Position numbers and translations under genes: made by a program. Positions 34,698 to 43,271 of a stretch of 59,964 nucleotides of DNA are shown piece by piece. Below the pieces are notes generated by a model, which did no database searches, was not told the DNA's origin, and saw only the letters and a program-made list of their open reading frames with translations. The stretch covers positions 1 to 59,964 of the forward strand of contig NJDG01000002.1 of assembly GCA_002254885.1 (NCBI GenBank), given 5' to 3'. Every line of letters begins with the position of its first letter. The first letter of the stretch is position 1. The stretch is from Thermoplasmatales archaeon ex4572_165. GTDB lineage: Archaea > Thermoplasmatota > E2 > DHVEG-1.

Positions 34698-34966
34698 AAA
34701 AATATGACATTACATCATGTATCTCATATCCTGAAGAAGGGGCAATGGGAAAAACAGGGAGTTGGCGTGTTTTCCGACCAACATTAGATATAAAAAAATG
34801 TGTTAAATGTTTACGTTGTTGGATTTTCTGCCCTGAAGGATCCATTAAACGAAATAAGGATGACACCGTTGAAATTAATTATGATTATTGTAAAGGATGT
34901 GGTGTCTGTGCAAATGTATGTAAGGTAAAAGCAATTACAATGAAACGGGAGAATGAAAAGAAATGA
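34694..34966 (+). CDS. porD: Pyruvate:ferredoxin oxidoreductase delta (ferredoxin) subunit
   Basis: A 90-residue two-cluster ferredoxin. The N-terminal GKTGSWRVFRPTLD is typical of PorD, followed by CVKCLRCWIFCPEG and CKGCGVCANVCKVKA, eight Cys for two 4Fe-4S clusters. It passes electrons from the TPP centre to soluble ferredoxin. Translation starts at TTG 34694, with GGAG at 34682-34685 eight bases upstream, overlapping the porC stop. Confidence 0.95.
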   Translation: MKKYDITSCISYPEEGAMGKTGSWRVFRPTLDIKKCVKCLRCWIFCPEGSIKRNKDDTVEINYDYCKGCGVCANVCKVKAITMKRENEKK

Positions 34967-36126
34967 GTGTTATGATTAATACTGGCAATTATATTGCTGC
35001 AAAGGCAGCAGTTATGGCAAGACCTCAAGTAGTTGCAGCATATCCAATTACTCCACAAACAACTCTTGTTGAAGGAATAGCAAATTATGTTGAAAGTGGA
35101 GAGTATACAGGAGAATATATCTGTGTTGAAAGTGAACATTCAGCAATGACTGCATGTATTGGCGCTAGTGAAGCTGGTTCTCGTACATTTACTGCAACAT
35201 CATCTCATGGATTACTTCTTATGCATGAAATGCTTCATTGGGCCGCTCTTGCAAGGTTACCTATTGTAATGTGTAATATTAATCGAGTTATTGGCCCAGG
35301 TTGGAATATTTGGTCAGATCAAAATGATTCTATTGCTCAGAGAGACACAGGATGGCTTCAAATTTATTGTAGTAGTAATCAAGAGATATTTGATACTATC
35401 ATTCAATCTTTCAAACTTGCAGAAAACAAAAAAATCGTTCTTCCTGTCTTGATCAATTATGATGCGTTCATTATATCTCATACTTCTATGCCTGCATATA
35501 TACCAGATCAAGAAGAAATCGATGATTTCCTTCCACCATTAAACCCAGCTTGGAAGCTTGATGTAGACAATCCTGTTGCTCATGGAACCCTTATAGGAAC
35601 CAAGTATTATGAGAAATTACGAAGAGCGATGCATGATGCACAACAAAACGCGATAAAACTTATCCCAAAAATTGCAAAAGATTGGGAAAAGCAATTCGGT
35701 CGAAATCATGGCGACCTTTTTGAAAAATATCAATGTGAAGATGCTGAGTATATCTTAATTTCAATGGCTGCAATTGGCGCTGAAAGTAAAGTTGCAATTG
35801 ATAACTTACGAAAACAAGGAATAAAAATCGGTCTAGCCCGTCTTAGAATATTCAGACCATTTCCAAGCGAAGAAGTTATTGCACTTGGTAAACAAGCAGA
35901 ATTAATTGTAATTGACCGTAATATATCCATAGGCTCCGAAGGTGCCATGTTTAATGAAATTAAATCAGCATTATATCAACAATCAGATGCGAAAGTTACT
36001 GGTTTTATCGCAGGTCTTGGAGGAAAAGATGTCCCCTATGGAGATATTGAAAAAATGTGTAAAAAAGCCATCCAAGGAAAAACAAAGAATCATCAGATAT
36101 GGTTTGGTTTCAAGGAGGATGATTAA
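34963..36126 (+). CDS. porA: Pyruvate:ferredoxin oxidoreductase alpha subunit
   Basis: A 387-residue pyrimidine-binding subunit. VVAAYPITPQTTLVEGIANY is the family's N-terminal motif, with ESEHSAMTACIGASEAGSR (glutamate for TPP activation), TSSHGLLLMHEMLHWAA, and the C-terminal transketolase-type region LARLRIFRPFPSEE. The ATG overlaps the porD stop by four bases. The GGWNIWSDQNDS segment fits the substrate loop of this family. Confidence 0.95.
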   Translation: MSVMINTGNYIAAKAAVMARPQVVAAYPITPQTTLVEGIANYVESGEYTGEYICVESEHSAMTACIGASEAGSRTFTATSSHGLLLMHEMLHWAALARLPIVMCNINRVIGPGWNIWSDQNDSIAQRDTGWLQIYCSSNQEIFDTIIQSFKLAENKKIVLPVLINYDAFIISHTSMPAYIPDQEEIDDFLPPLNPAWKLDVDNPVAHGTLIGTKYYEKLRRAMHDAQQNAIKLIPKIAKDWEKQFGRNHGDLFEKYQCEDAEYILISMAAIGAESKVAIDNLRKQGIKIGLARLRIFRPFPSEEVIALGKQAELIVIDRNISIGSEGAMFNEIKSALYQQSDAKVTGFIAGLGGKDVPYGDIEKMCKKAIQGKTKNHQIWFGFKEDD

Positions 36127-36129
36127 ACA

Positions 36130-37035
36130 ATGGCATTGAAAGACTTTCCAAGGGAAGAATATGTATTACAAGGAAATGCCGCATGTGCAGGATGCCCTGC
36201 AACTATGGCACTTAGAACCGTTTTAAAAGCACTTGGGAAAAAAACAGTTATGGTGGTTCCTGCTTGTTGTACTGCTGTTATCCAAAGCCTTTATCCTACA
36301 TGTTCTTTTGATATACCAGTTATGAACATTGCTTTTGAAGCATGTGCAGCTGGTGCATCAGGGATCCGAGCAGCATTAGATCAACAAGGAAAGCACGACC
36401 ATACAGTTCTATCATGGGCTGGCGATGGTGGAACCTATGATATTGGCCTTCAAGCATTATCTGGTGCATTGGAACGACAAACAAATTTTATTTATATATG
36501 TTATAATAATCAAATCTATTCTAATACTGGAATTCAAAGAAGTGGTGCTACACCAAAAGGTGCTTGGACTACTACAACTGTTGGTGGAAAACAAGAGTTT
36601 AGAAAAGATATGTCTGAAATCATACGAGCGCATCATCTTCCATATGCTGCGCAAGCTTCTGCTAGTAGACCATTGGATCTTTTTGAAAAAGTGAAAAAGG
36701 CCAAAGACATCAAAGGTCCTAGATATATTGAGATACTTGCACCATGTCCTCCAGGTTGGCGTTTTGGTATGGAAAAAACCGTTGAAATGGGAGATCTTGC
36801 AATTGATACTGGTGCATATGCATTATTTGAAAGTATAGATGACAATGTTGTATTCAATGGTAAAAGTAAATTAATTCTTGAAGAAAAAATTAAACCAAAA
36901 CCCATTGAAGAATGGATAAAAAATCAAGGTCGATTCAAACATCTATTTTATCCAAAAAGAGATGAAAAATGTCTAGCTGAAATCCAGGAACATTATGATC
37001 AAATGTGGGATCGTTATCGAAAAGAATACCTATAA
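36130..37035 (+). CDS. porB: Pyruvate:ferredoxin oxidoreductase beta subunit
   Basis: A 301-residue TPP- and 4Fe-4S-binding subunit. It has CAGCPATMALR at the N-terminus and further Cys (PACCTAVIQ, and one near the C-terminal third) for the cluster, and the TPP motif GDGGTYDIGLQALSG with NNQIYSNTGIQRSG. AAGGAGG before the ATG is a strong ribosome binding site. It completes the por operon. The following transporter genes are on the same strand but 56 bases away. Confidence 0.95.
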   Translation: MALKDFPREEYVLQGNAACAGCPATMALRTVLKALGKKTVMVVPACCTAVIQSLYPTCSFDIPVMNIAFEACAAGASGIRAALDQQGKHDHTVLSWAGDGGTYDIGLQALSGALERQTNFIYICYNNQIYSNTGIQRSGATPKGAWTTTTVGGKQEFRKDMSEIIRAHHLPYAAQASASRPLDLFEKVKKAKDIKGPRYIEILAPCPPGWRFGMEKTVEMGDLAIDTGAYALFESIDDNVVFNGKSKLILEEKIKPKPIEEWIKNQGRFKHLFYPKRDEKCLAEIQEHYDQMWDRYRKEYL

Positions 37036-37091
37036 ATAATACAAAATCACAAATAGATTCAGGAGTGTAAAAATAATGGAGGTCGTGCTTA

Positions 37092-37649
37092 ATGATTGCA
37101 AAGGAAATGTTCAAGCAGAGCCTCCCCCTGTTAATTCTCTGTGGCATCGGAGGATTGTTCACAGGGAATATTTTAATTTTAATGGCTCATCTTTTTGAAA
37201 CAATTCCAGGCCTGATTATTATTATCCCAGGGGTAATTGCATTAAGAGGAAATATCAGCACTGCTTTTGGTTCAAGAATTGGATCAGCATATCATCTTGG
37301 AGTTATTTCAAAGGATGATATGTGGAATGATGAGCTAAAACAGAACATCATTGGATCAATTGTTCTAAGTATTCTTGTCTCAGCAATTCTTGGACTCCTT
37401 GCATATATCACAAGTATTTATCTTTTCAATGTTTACCCTCAACCACTTTTACTAATAGGTAGTGTTCTACTTGCAGGAATCATCTCAGGTTTCATCTTAA
37501 CTTTTCTAACCGTTGGAATAATATATCTTGTATTCAAACGAGGATACGATCCAGATAATATTACAGGTCCTGCTCTTTCCACCGTTGGAGATATTATCAC
37601 AATGCTCTCACTTTTTATTAGTGCAGGATTAATGGGGGCAATCTTATGA
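37092..37649 (+). CDS. MgtE-type integral membrane half protein, first copy
   Basis: A 185-residue protein with five transmembrane helices, equal to the membrane domain of MgtE-type magnesium channels without the cytoplasmic N and CBS domains. The conserved pore-helix region reads ALRGNISTAFGSRIGSAYHLG, and DPDNITGPALSTVGDIITM is the second signature. GGAGGT at 37078-37083, eight bases before ATG, marks the start. It overlaps the paralogous next gene by four bases. The two presumably form one heterodimeric permease for Mg or another divalent cation. Confidence 0.85.
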   Translation: MIAKEMFKQSLPLLILCGIGGLFTGNILILMAHLFETIPGLIIIIPGVIALRGNISTAFGSRIGSAYHLGVISKDDMWNDELKQNIIGSIVLSILVSAILGLLAYITSIYLFNVYPQPLLLIGSVLLAGIISGFILTFLTVGIIYLVFKRGYDPDNITGPALSTVGDIITMLSLFISAGLMGAIL

Positions 37650-38206
37650 TATACAATTGGAAAACAATAATTCGTCATGGTCTTCCCCTACTTATTTTTT
37701 GTATATTAATAGAGATCTATGCAGGAAATCTTATCCAACAAAACCAAACATTTCTCTTACAAAAACTCCCAGTTTTTCTAATTTCTATTCCTGTTATTAA
37801 CGGTGTTGGTGGAAACATTGGAAGTATCCTAGGTGCTCGTCTAGCATCAGGCCTTCATATTGGATCTATCACCCTTAAATCAAATGATAAACAAATGCAT
37901 GAGAACGTGTTTACCGCAATTATCCTTGGATTGTGTACTTACACAGTTCTTGCGATAATTATTTATTTTATTGGAACATTAACAGGTGCAACAAAGGGTA
38001 TTGAATTGATTACATATCTTATTATCTTCATTGGAACAGGCGTTTTTCTTATTTGCATTCTTTCAATTATTAGTGTCTTGTCTGCTTTTTTCTCATTTAA
38101 AAGGGGTGTGGACCCTGATGATGTCGTCGCACCTATTGTCACAACATTTGGCGATACACTTGGAATAATCATCCTTTTTTTATTCATTGGAGGTTTGATC
38201 CTATGA
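37646..38206 (+). CDS. MgtE-type integral membrane half protein, second copy
   Basis: A 186-residue paralogue of the previous gene with the same layout: five helices, VNGVGGNIGSILGARLASGL at the first signature and DPDDVVAPIVTTFGDTLGI at the second. The charged DP-D near residue 155 is the expected metal-contacting segment. It overlaps both neighbours by four bases, which suggests a fixed stoichiometry. No CBS-type sensor is fused, but PhoU/TrkA-C proteins follow directly and CBS proteins lie a few kilobases on. Confidence 0.85.
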   Translation: MIYNWKTIIRHGLPLLIFCILIEIYAGNLIQQNQTFLLQKLPVFLISIPVINGVGGNIGSILGARLASGLHIGSITLKSNDKQMHENVFTAIILGLCTYTVLAIIIYFIGTLTGATKGIELITYLIIFIGTGVFLICILSIISVLSAFFSFKRGVDPDDVVAPIVTTFGDTLGIIILFLFIGGLIL

Positions 38207-38865
38207 AACAAGAAAAACATAAAAAAAGTCTTCTCGGAAGATTACAACGAACACCTCATTGGAAAAAAGAAGAATTTACTGAAATTGAATATGAGCCAAC
38301 ATCAGTTAAAGAACTTCTTACTGAAATGAAAGATATCTCAGAATTAATCATTGATCTTGCATATTCTGCTCTTCTTTTTAATAGCACAGAAATTGCAGAG
38401 GAAGTAAAATTCCTTGAAGTCCGTATGGATAAAATGAATTATGATATCCGGATAATGGCAATGATGGCTGCTCGTACAAAAGAGGATGCAGAACAGCTTT
38501 CAGGTATTCTTCAAATAGCCCAAGCAGCTGAAAAAATATCAAACACCGCAGGAGATATCATTTTACTTATGGAATTAAAACCAAAAGGTCTTTTACCACG
38601 GATTTTAAAGGATGCCGATGAGCAATTATTCCGCATTGTTGTTTCAGCTAATTCTCAGGCCTGTGCAAAAATGATTGGATCGTTAAAAATCGAATCTGAA
38701 ACAGGGATGAGAGTCATAGCCATCAGAAGAAAAAACTGTTGGATTTATAATCCGCAATCAGACAACACCATTCAATCAAAGGACACATTAATTGTAAAAG
38801 GAACCAATGAAGGATACAATGATCTCAATGAATTTTTATTAGGTAAACAAGAGGTGTTGGATTGA
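38203..38865 (+). CDS. PhoU-like and TrkA-C domain protein, first copy
   Basis: A 220-residue cytoplasmic protein. Residues about 35-130 are a PhoU-like helical bundle (ELIIDLAYSALLFNSTEIAEE), and 140-215 a TrkA-C/RCK_C domain (SETGMRVIAIRRKNCWIYNP, DTLIVKGTNEG). RCK_C domains bind small ligands and gate ion transport, and PhoU-type bundles bind membrane transporters. Position and coupling to the two MgtE halves point to a gating subunit. It overlaps both neighbours by four bases. Confidence 0.85.
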   Translation: MKQEKHKKSLLGRLQRTPHWKKEEFTEIEYEPTSVKELLTEMKDISELIIDLAYSALLFNSTEIAEEVKFLEVRMDKMNYDIRIMAMMAARTKEDAEQLSGILQIAQAAEKISNTAGDIILLMELKPKGLLPRILKDADEQLFRIVVSANSQACAKMIGSLKIESETGMRVIAIRRKNCWIYNPQSDNTIQSKDTLIVKGTNEGYNDLNEFLLGKQEVLD

Positions 38866-39443
38866 AACAGGAAACCTTTGAATCCATGGTCCTTACTATC
38901 AAAGAACAATCAGAGCTTATGGTAGATCTTTCATATTCATCATTGCTTTATGATAATACAACCCTAGCAAAAGAAGTTTATGAGCTTGAGGAACATATTG
39001 ACCATCTTTTTGAACGACTTCATCATGATCTATTTCAGGAAGTAAAAGAAGGAAATATTACAGTAAAAACAGCGCAAATTCTTCTGAAACTTGCTCGTGC
39101 AGGTGAAGAAATTGCAGATGCTGCAAGGGAAATAGCAGATGTACAATTAAGAGATGTTGAGCTTCATCCTATACTAAAAATGAGCATTCAAGAATCTGAT
39201 GAAGTTCTTACAAAAGTACAAGTTAAAGAACCATCTATCTTATGTAAAAAGACACTTGGTCAATTGAAGCTTGGTAGTGAAACAGGCATGACAATTATTG
39301 CAATGCGCCATAATAACAAATGGTTATACGGCCCAAATAAAAATACAAGAATTGATGCTTTTGACATACTTTTTGCAAAAGGTCCAGAAGATGGAGAAGC
39401 ACATCTAATTGAGCTTGCAGATGGCATAACTGACGAAATCTAA
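38862..39443 (+). CDS. PhoU-like and TrkA-C domain protein, second copy
   Basis: A 193-residue paralogue of the previous gene, without its N-terminal 25-residue charged extension. The PhoU-like bundle (ELMVDLSYSSLLYDNTTLAK) is followed by TrkA-C (SETGMTIIAMRHNNKWLYGP). The start is TTG 38862, with GAGGTG at 38851-38856 ahead, overlapping the previous stop. With one regulator per transporter half, the four-gene unit looks like a two-plus-two complex. It converges on the pantoate kinase gene. Confidence 0.85.
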   Translation: MKQETFESMVLTIKEQSELMVDLSYSSLLYDNTTLAKEVYELEEHIDHLFERLHHDLFQEVKEGNITVKTAQILLKLARAGEEIADAAREIADVQLRDVELHPILKMSIQESDEVLTKVQVKEPSILCKKTLGQLKLGSETGMTIIAMRHNNKWLYGPNKNTRIDAFDILFAKGPEDGEAHLIELADGITDEI

Positions 39444-39451
39444 AAGCTGTT

Positions 39452-40327
39452 TCATTTCAGTATTTGCACACCATGTTGATCAATATCACATTTTTGAACC
39501 GTTCCATACTCTGAGAGTACATCAATTATTTTTTCTGTTTTTCCAACTGAGAATACAGTGTTTCCTAGCATACACATACTGCACATACCAAATGGTTTTA
39601 CTGCATCCATTGCTTCAAGGACCTTTTCTGATGCTAATTTAGAATTATACGTGAAATCTGTTGATAATTGAAAAAAATTTTCAAATGTTGGATTGGATAT
39701 AAGAGCATCTGTACATTTTTTCCCAAATAATTGAACTCTCTTCTGAATATCTGTGTTATTTAATATATCGGAAGTTGAAATTTTTTTATCAATAGTACAT
39801 ATAACAATCTTTCTTTCACCTGCTATTTTTTCAATTTGTCCCCATGGTGGAATACCTGGTTTTTTTCGTATTTCAACTCCACCAGCTATTTCAGCTGCAA
39901 CATCCCCAAGGCCAGTTTTCATCACTATTTCAGCCTTATGAGCAGCCATATACACATTTTCATAAGGAATTTGTAACAGTGTTGCAAGAGCATATGAAGA
40001 GCTTAAAGCACTTGCTGCACTTATTCCAAAACCCTGACTTATAGGAAGATCTATACAGATATCAACTACAACATGAAAGGTTCTTTCTTTGAGTAATTCC
40101 CTAATAGCATAGGTTACAACATCTGCCTTTTGTCTTTTCTTTTGATAGAACACATCAATCTTTTGTTCTGCACCATTATCAATTTGAACAGTTGAAGTAG
40201 CACCAGAACTCAGATTAATTCCAGCGCCTCTTGAACCTGTTTGATAAATATTTTCATGATAAATTGGTTGAAAAAAACCAGAGATATGACCCGGTGCAAA
40301 CACTGTTGCTTTCTTCATTGTTTTCAC
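39452..40327 (-). CDS. Pantoate kinase (archaeal GHMP type)
   Basis: Phosphorylates pantoate in the archaeal CoA route, which uses pantoate kinase and phosphopantothenate synthetase in place of bacterial PanC/PanK. The 291-residue protein has the opening FAPGHISGFFQPIYH, the GHMP phosphate loop LPISQGFGISAASALSSSYA and GLGDVAAEIAGGVEIRK. The start is GTG 40327 or ATG 40318. The first overlaps the coaBC stop by four bases. With coaBC it makes a CoA-synthesis pair; the phosphopantothenate synthetase gene is not in the window. Confidence 0.92.
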   Translation of the reverse strand: MKTMKKATVFAPGHISGFFQPIYHENIYQTGSRGAGINLSSGATSTVQIDNGAEQKIDVFYQKKRQKADVVTYAIRELLKERTFHVVVDICIDLPISQGFGISAASALSSSYALATLLQIPYENVYMAAHKAEIVMKTGLGDVAAEIAGGVEIRKKPGIPPWGQIEKIAGERKIVICTIDKKISTSDILNNTDIQKRVQLFGKKCTDALISNPTFENFFQLSTDFTYNSKLASEKVLEAMDAVKPFGMCSMCMLGNTVFSVGKTEKIIDVLSEYGTVQKCDIDQHGVQILK

Positions 40328-41550
40328 TTTGAGACTATCTCATTAAACAAGCTTTCCGCAAGATGATCTTTTGAACCTTTTATCGGTATGATTTTTGATC
40401 TTTTGATAATCCATGCATCCGTATCATTTGTACCAATGGCAGAAGTTGTATTTGCTACTACATAATCAAGCATTTGTTCTTTTTGTAAGATTTGTGCTTT
40501 TTTAAGAACAGATTTTTCATCTGTACCAAGTTTAAAACCAACAATAATAGATGTTTCTGTTTTTTCTCGGATTATTTCAAGTATTTTATCGGCTTTTTTA
40601 CATGAGACCATTAATGATTCTTTATCTGAACCTATCTTTCCAGAAATATTTTCCGGAATGAAATCAGATAACGCTGCACAAACTATGATTATATCAAAAC
40701 TTTCCATATCCGTTTCATTGATAAGATCTTTAACTTCATCGATTGTTTGAAATCCTTTTTCTGAAATAAAATTTGGAACCAGTTCAGGACTTTTACCATA
40801 CCAAAGTACAACATCACCTCCCTGATGATATACATGTTTTGCAAATGAAATTGCAGTTTTACCTGAACTATGATTACAAAGACTTCGAACCGCATCAATT
40901 GGTTCACAACAAGAACCACCAATGATCAATACTTTTTTGTTTTCAAGAGTATGTGATGATATCAAACGAATCACTTTTGCAGAAATCTCATCTGTTGATG
41001 CTAATTTTGCTTTATTTCTCTCAAGAAAAGGGTCGACAAAAGAGATATTATTCTTTTTTAGAATCGAAATATTTTGTTGAACAATATGATGATCATACAT
41101 TGATCTATGCATAGCAGGAACAATAAGAACCTTATGTTTAGCACCTATTGCCGTTGTTGCAAATGTTGTAACTGCTGTATCATCAATACCATTAGCAATT
41201 TTTGAAAGAGTATTAGCAGTACATGGAGAAATAATCAATAAATCAACAGGGTCTTTTACATTTCCACAAAATGATACATGTTCTGTATCACCCGTAAGTT
41301 GAATAATTGGTTTTTTGCCTGTTGCAAACCATAAAGCATCTGGGTGAATAATTTTTGTTGCAGCGGGAGTCATAACAGATAATACATCTGCTCCATGTCT
41401 AATGAGCTCACGAGCTAGTTTAATTGTTTCAACTGCTGCAATACTACCTGTAACTCCAAGAACAATACGTTTATTTTGTAAAAAATTACTTTTAATTCCT
41501 TTGATATCTTGGGATGGATGCATGCATGCTTCATATATTGTTTTATACAA
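40324..41550 (-). CDS. coaBC: Bifunctional phosphopantothenoylcysteine decarboxylase / phosphopantothenate-cysteine ligase
   Basis: Converts 4'-phosphopantothenate to 4'-phosphopantetheine in two steps. The N-terminal half is the flavoprotein CoaC (VLGVTGSIAAVETIKLAREL, catalytic His in DTEHVSF, SPCTANTLSKIANGI, PAMHRSMYDH). The C-terminal half from about residue 205 is CoaB (NHSSGKTAISFAKHVYHQGG, CAALSDFIPE, VGFKLGT). The length of about 400 matches the archaeal Dfp family. The frame begins with TTG at 41550; ATG 41523 (MHPSQDIKGIKSN) is equally plausible and fits archaeal homologues. It follows the Usp gene by eight bases. Confidence 0.94.
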   Translation of the reverse strand: MYKTIYEACMHPSQDIKGIKSNFLQNKRIVLGVTGSIAAVETIKLARELIRHGADVLSVMTPAATKIIHPDALWFATGKKPIIQLTGDTEHVSFCGNVKDPVDLLIISPCTANTLSKIANGIDDTAVTTFATTAIGAKHKVLIVPAMHRSMYDHHIVQQNISILKKNNISFVDPFLERNKAKLASTDEISAKVIRLISSHTLENKKVLIIGGSCCEPIDAVRSLCNHSSGKTAISFAKHVYHQGGDVVLWYGKSPELVPNFISEKGFQTIDEVKDLINETDMESFDIIIVCAALSDFIPENISGKIGSDKESLMVSCKKADKILEIIREKTETSIIVGFKLGTDEKSVLKKAQILQKEQMLDYVVANTTSAIGTNDTDAWIIKRSKIIPIKGSKDHLAESLFNEIVSK

Positions 41551-41558
41551 AAACGTTT

Positions 41559-41999
41559 TTATCGTGCGACAAGAACGGAACTGCTTGCAGATCTAACAAC
41601 TTTATCAGTAACACTTCCAAGAAGGAATCGTCCTTCTTTTCCATATCCTTTATACCCAATTATAATCACATCTGTTTCAATTTTTTTTGCAGTAAGTAAT
41701 ATTTCATCTGCAGGATCGCCTGATTCAACCGCCAGATTTATTTTACCCACAAATGATTCTAATCCACCTGCAATACCTGAAAGTGATTCCATAGCTTTTT
41801 CTTTAAAACTTCCGGATTTTGCCATTGAGGCCATATCTATTGTAGGTAATAGCATTTTTGTAAATGAAGATTCAACAAGTTCAGCAGGAATTACTGTAAG
41901 AATTGTTAATTCATCATCAACATTTGCAAATTTTTTTGTCATTTCAATTGCTTTTTTCGCAGCTTCTGAACCATCATAGGAAACAAGGATTTTTTTCAT
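41559..41999 (-). CDS. Universal stress protein (UspA family)
   Basis: A 146-residue single-domain Usp. It has the N-terminal ILVSYDGSEAAKKAIEMTKK with the nucleotide-binding Asp and the C-terminal GYKGYGKEGRFLLGSVTDKV with the G-2X-G-9X-G(S/T) ATP-binding motif, so it is probably of the ATP-binding subtype. ATG 41999 has GGTGGTGAGC upstream on the minus strand. The frame extends to 42029 without support. It is first of a run usp-coaBC-pantoate kinase. Confidence 0.93.
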   Translation of the reverse strand: MKKILVSYDGSEAAKKAIEMTKKFANVDDELTILTVIPAELVESSFTKMLLPTIDMASMAKSGSFKEKAMESLSGIAGGLESFVGKINLAVESGDPADEILLTAKKIETDVIIIGYKGYGKEGRFLLGSVTDKVVRSASSSVLVAR

Positions 42000-42071
42000 A
42001 ATGCTCACCACCCCATGAATCGCCTTCATGTTCTAATAGATTTCGCAGAAATCAAAAGTAAAAAACAAAAT

Positions 42072-42584
42072 TTATTGAGTAATATAATTAATAAAATCTG
42101 AAAGTTGCATACCATTTTTCCAACGCATGATATAATTGTTATTTTTACTTGTTTCAAGTTTCGGGAGTCTTCGATGAACAATATTGAGCCTTCCAATTAG
42201 ATTGGAAATGTCAAGTGTGAACAATCTCCATGAGTCCCCACGAATATTTTTTAATCTGAATGCATAAATAGGAAGTGTCTTTGTTTTCTGACAGAGCTCA
42301 ATCATAGCATCTGCCTGTTGTTGTAATTTTCCAGCCATTGTACTGAAATGAAGTGTTGGTAAAGAACTTGACTTAATTTCAATGAGAAATGAAACGTCAC
42401 CTCTTACAGCAACTAAATCTACACCTAGTGATCCAGCGGCACGAACCACTGCAAATGGTTTTTCTATAATTTGTAAATATTGTTCTTTCTCCATGGTTGT
42501 ACATGATTTGACAGATCTAGAAAGTGTTTTCATGTCGCCTTCGAGTATTCCTCGCAATTCCCGTTCATACTGACTTCCTTTCAT
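42072..42584 (-). CDS. hjc: Holliday junction resolvase Hjc
   Basis: Archaeal structure-specific endonuclease acting on four-way junctions. The catalytic residues of the nuclease fold are visible: Glu in YERELRGIL, Asp in GSLGVDLVAV, and E-x-K in FLIEIKSSS. Compared with Pyrococcus Hjc, there is an extra stretch of about 25 residues between the first helix and FAVVRAAGS (about residues 18-42), and a C-terminal extension to 170 residues in place of about 120-130. It stands alone between usp and the divergent CBS gene. The ATG at 42584 gives MKGSQYEREL, the normal start for the family. Confidence 0.88.
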   Translation of the reverse strand: MKGSQYERELRGILEGDMKTLSRSVKSCTTMEKEQYLQIIEKPFAVVRAAGSLGVDLVAVRGDVSFLIEIKSSSLPTLHFSTMAGKLQQQADAMIELCQKTKTLPIYAFRLKNIRGDSWRLFTLDISNLIGRLNIVHRRLPKLETSKNNNYIMRWKNGMQLSDFINYITQ

Positions 42585-42678
42585 AAAAAAAACTAGTGAG
42601 AATCAATACATCGAAAGGTTTTAATGGTTTTGATAAATAGCATGTAAAATAAACTTATTGAGATGTTGGAGTGAATTG

Positions 42679-43236
42679 ATGAATAAAGGCAGGATTATTG
42701 TCAGAGAAGCTATGAAGATGAAACCTGTGACAGTACTACCCTCAGATACAGTTAAACATGCTGCATCCATGATGAATAAACACAATATTGGAAACTGTAT
42801 TGTCACATCTGGAAAACCTATTGGCATCATTACTGAAAGTGATATTGTTCGCAAGGTTGTTGCAGAGGGTAAACCTGCTGAAAAAACTCTTATAAAATTC
42901 ATTATGACCACACCTCTTCTCATCATTGACCCATATATAGATATAGAAGAAGCAGCAAAAACCATGGCCAAATGTAATGTTAGACGTCTTCCAGTTATAG
43001 AAAATGATAAATTGATCGGAATTATCACAGAAAAGGATATCAATCGGTTATCCCCTATCCTTCATGAGATCACAGAAGAATGGTATAATGTGAGTAAACG
43101 AGATGAAATCCATTATAAACAACAAATCTTTTCAGGTAAATGTGAAGATTGTAACACTCTTTCATCTCGTTTAAAAAATATTGATGGACGATTACTCTGT
43201 GAAGATTGTATTGATGCTTTGAACTATGAACAATAA
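42679..43236 (+). CDS. CBS-pair protein with C-terminal zinc ribbon
   Basis: A 185-residue protein. Two CBS motifs occupy about residues 5-125 (MKMKPVTVLPSDTVKHAAS; GIITESDIVRKVV; GIITEKDINRLSP), followed by a linker and a zinc ribbon with CEDCNTLSSRLKN and LLCEDC (four Cys). CBS pairs bind adenine nucleotides or SAM as energy or metabolite sensors. The zinc ribbon may bind nucleic acid or a partner. ATG 42679 is chosen because GGAG at 42668-42671 lies seven bases before it. The next gene encodes four more CBS motifs, so the two may form one sensor. Confidence 0.88.
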   Translation: MNKGRIIVREAMKMKPVTVLPSDTVKHAASMMNKHNIGNCIVTSGKPIGIITESDIVRKVVAEGKPAEKTLIKFIMTTPLLIIDPYIDIEEAAKTMAKCNVRRLPVIENDKLIGIITEKDINRLSPILHEITEEWYNVSKRDEIHYKQQIFSGKCEDCNTLSSRLKNIDGRLLCEDCIDALNYEQ

Positions 43237-43271
43237 AAAAAAGTTTTAAGATGATAAAATGAGGTGTGCCA

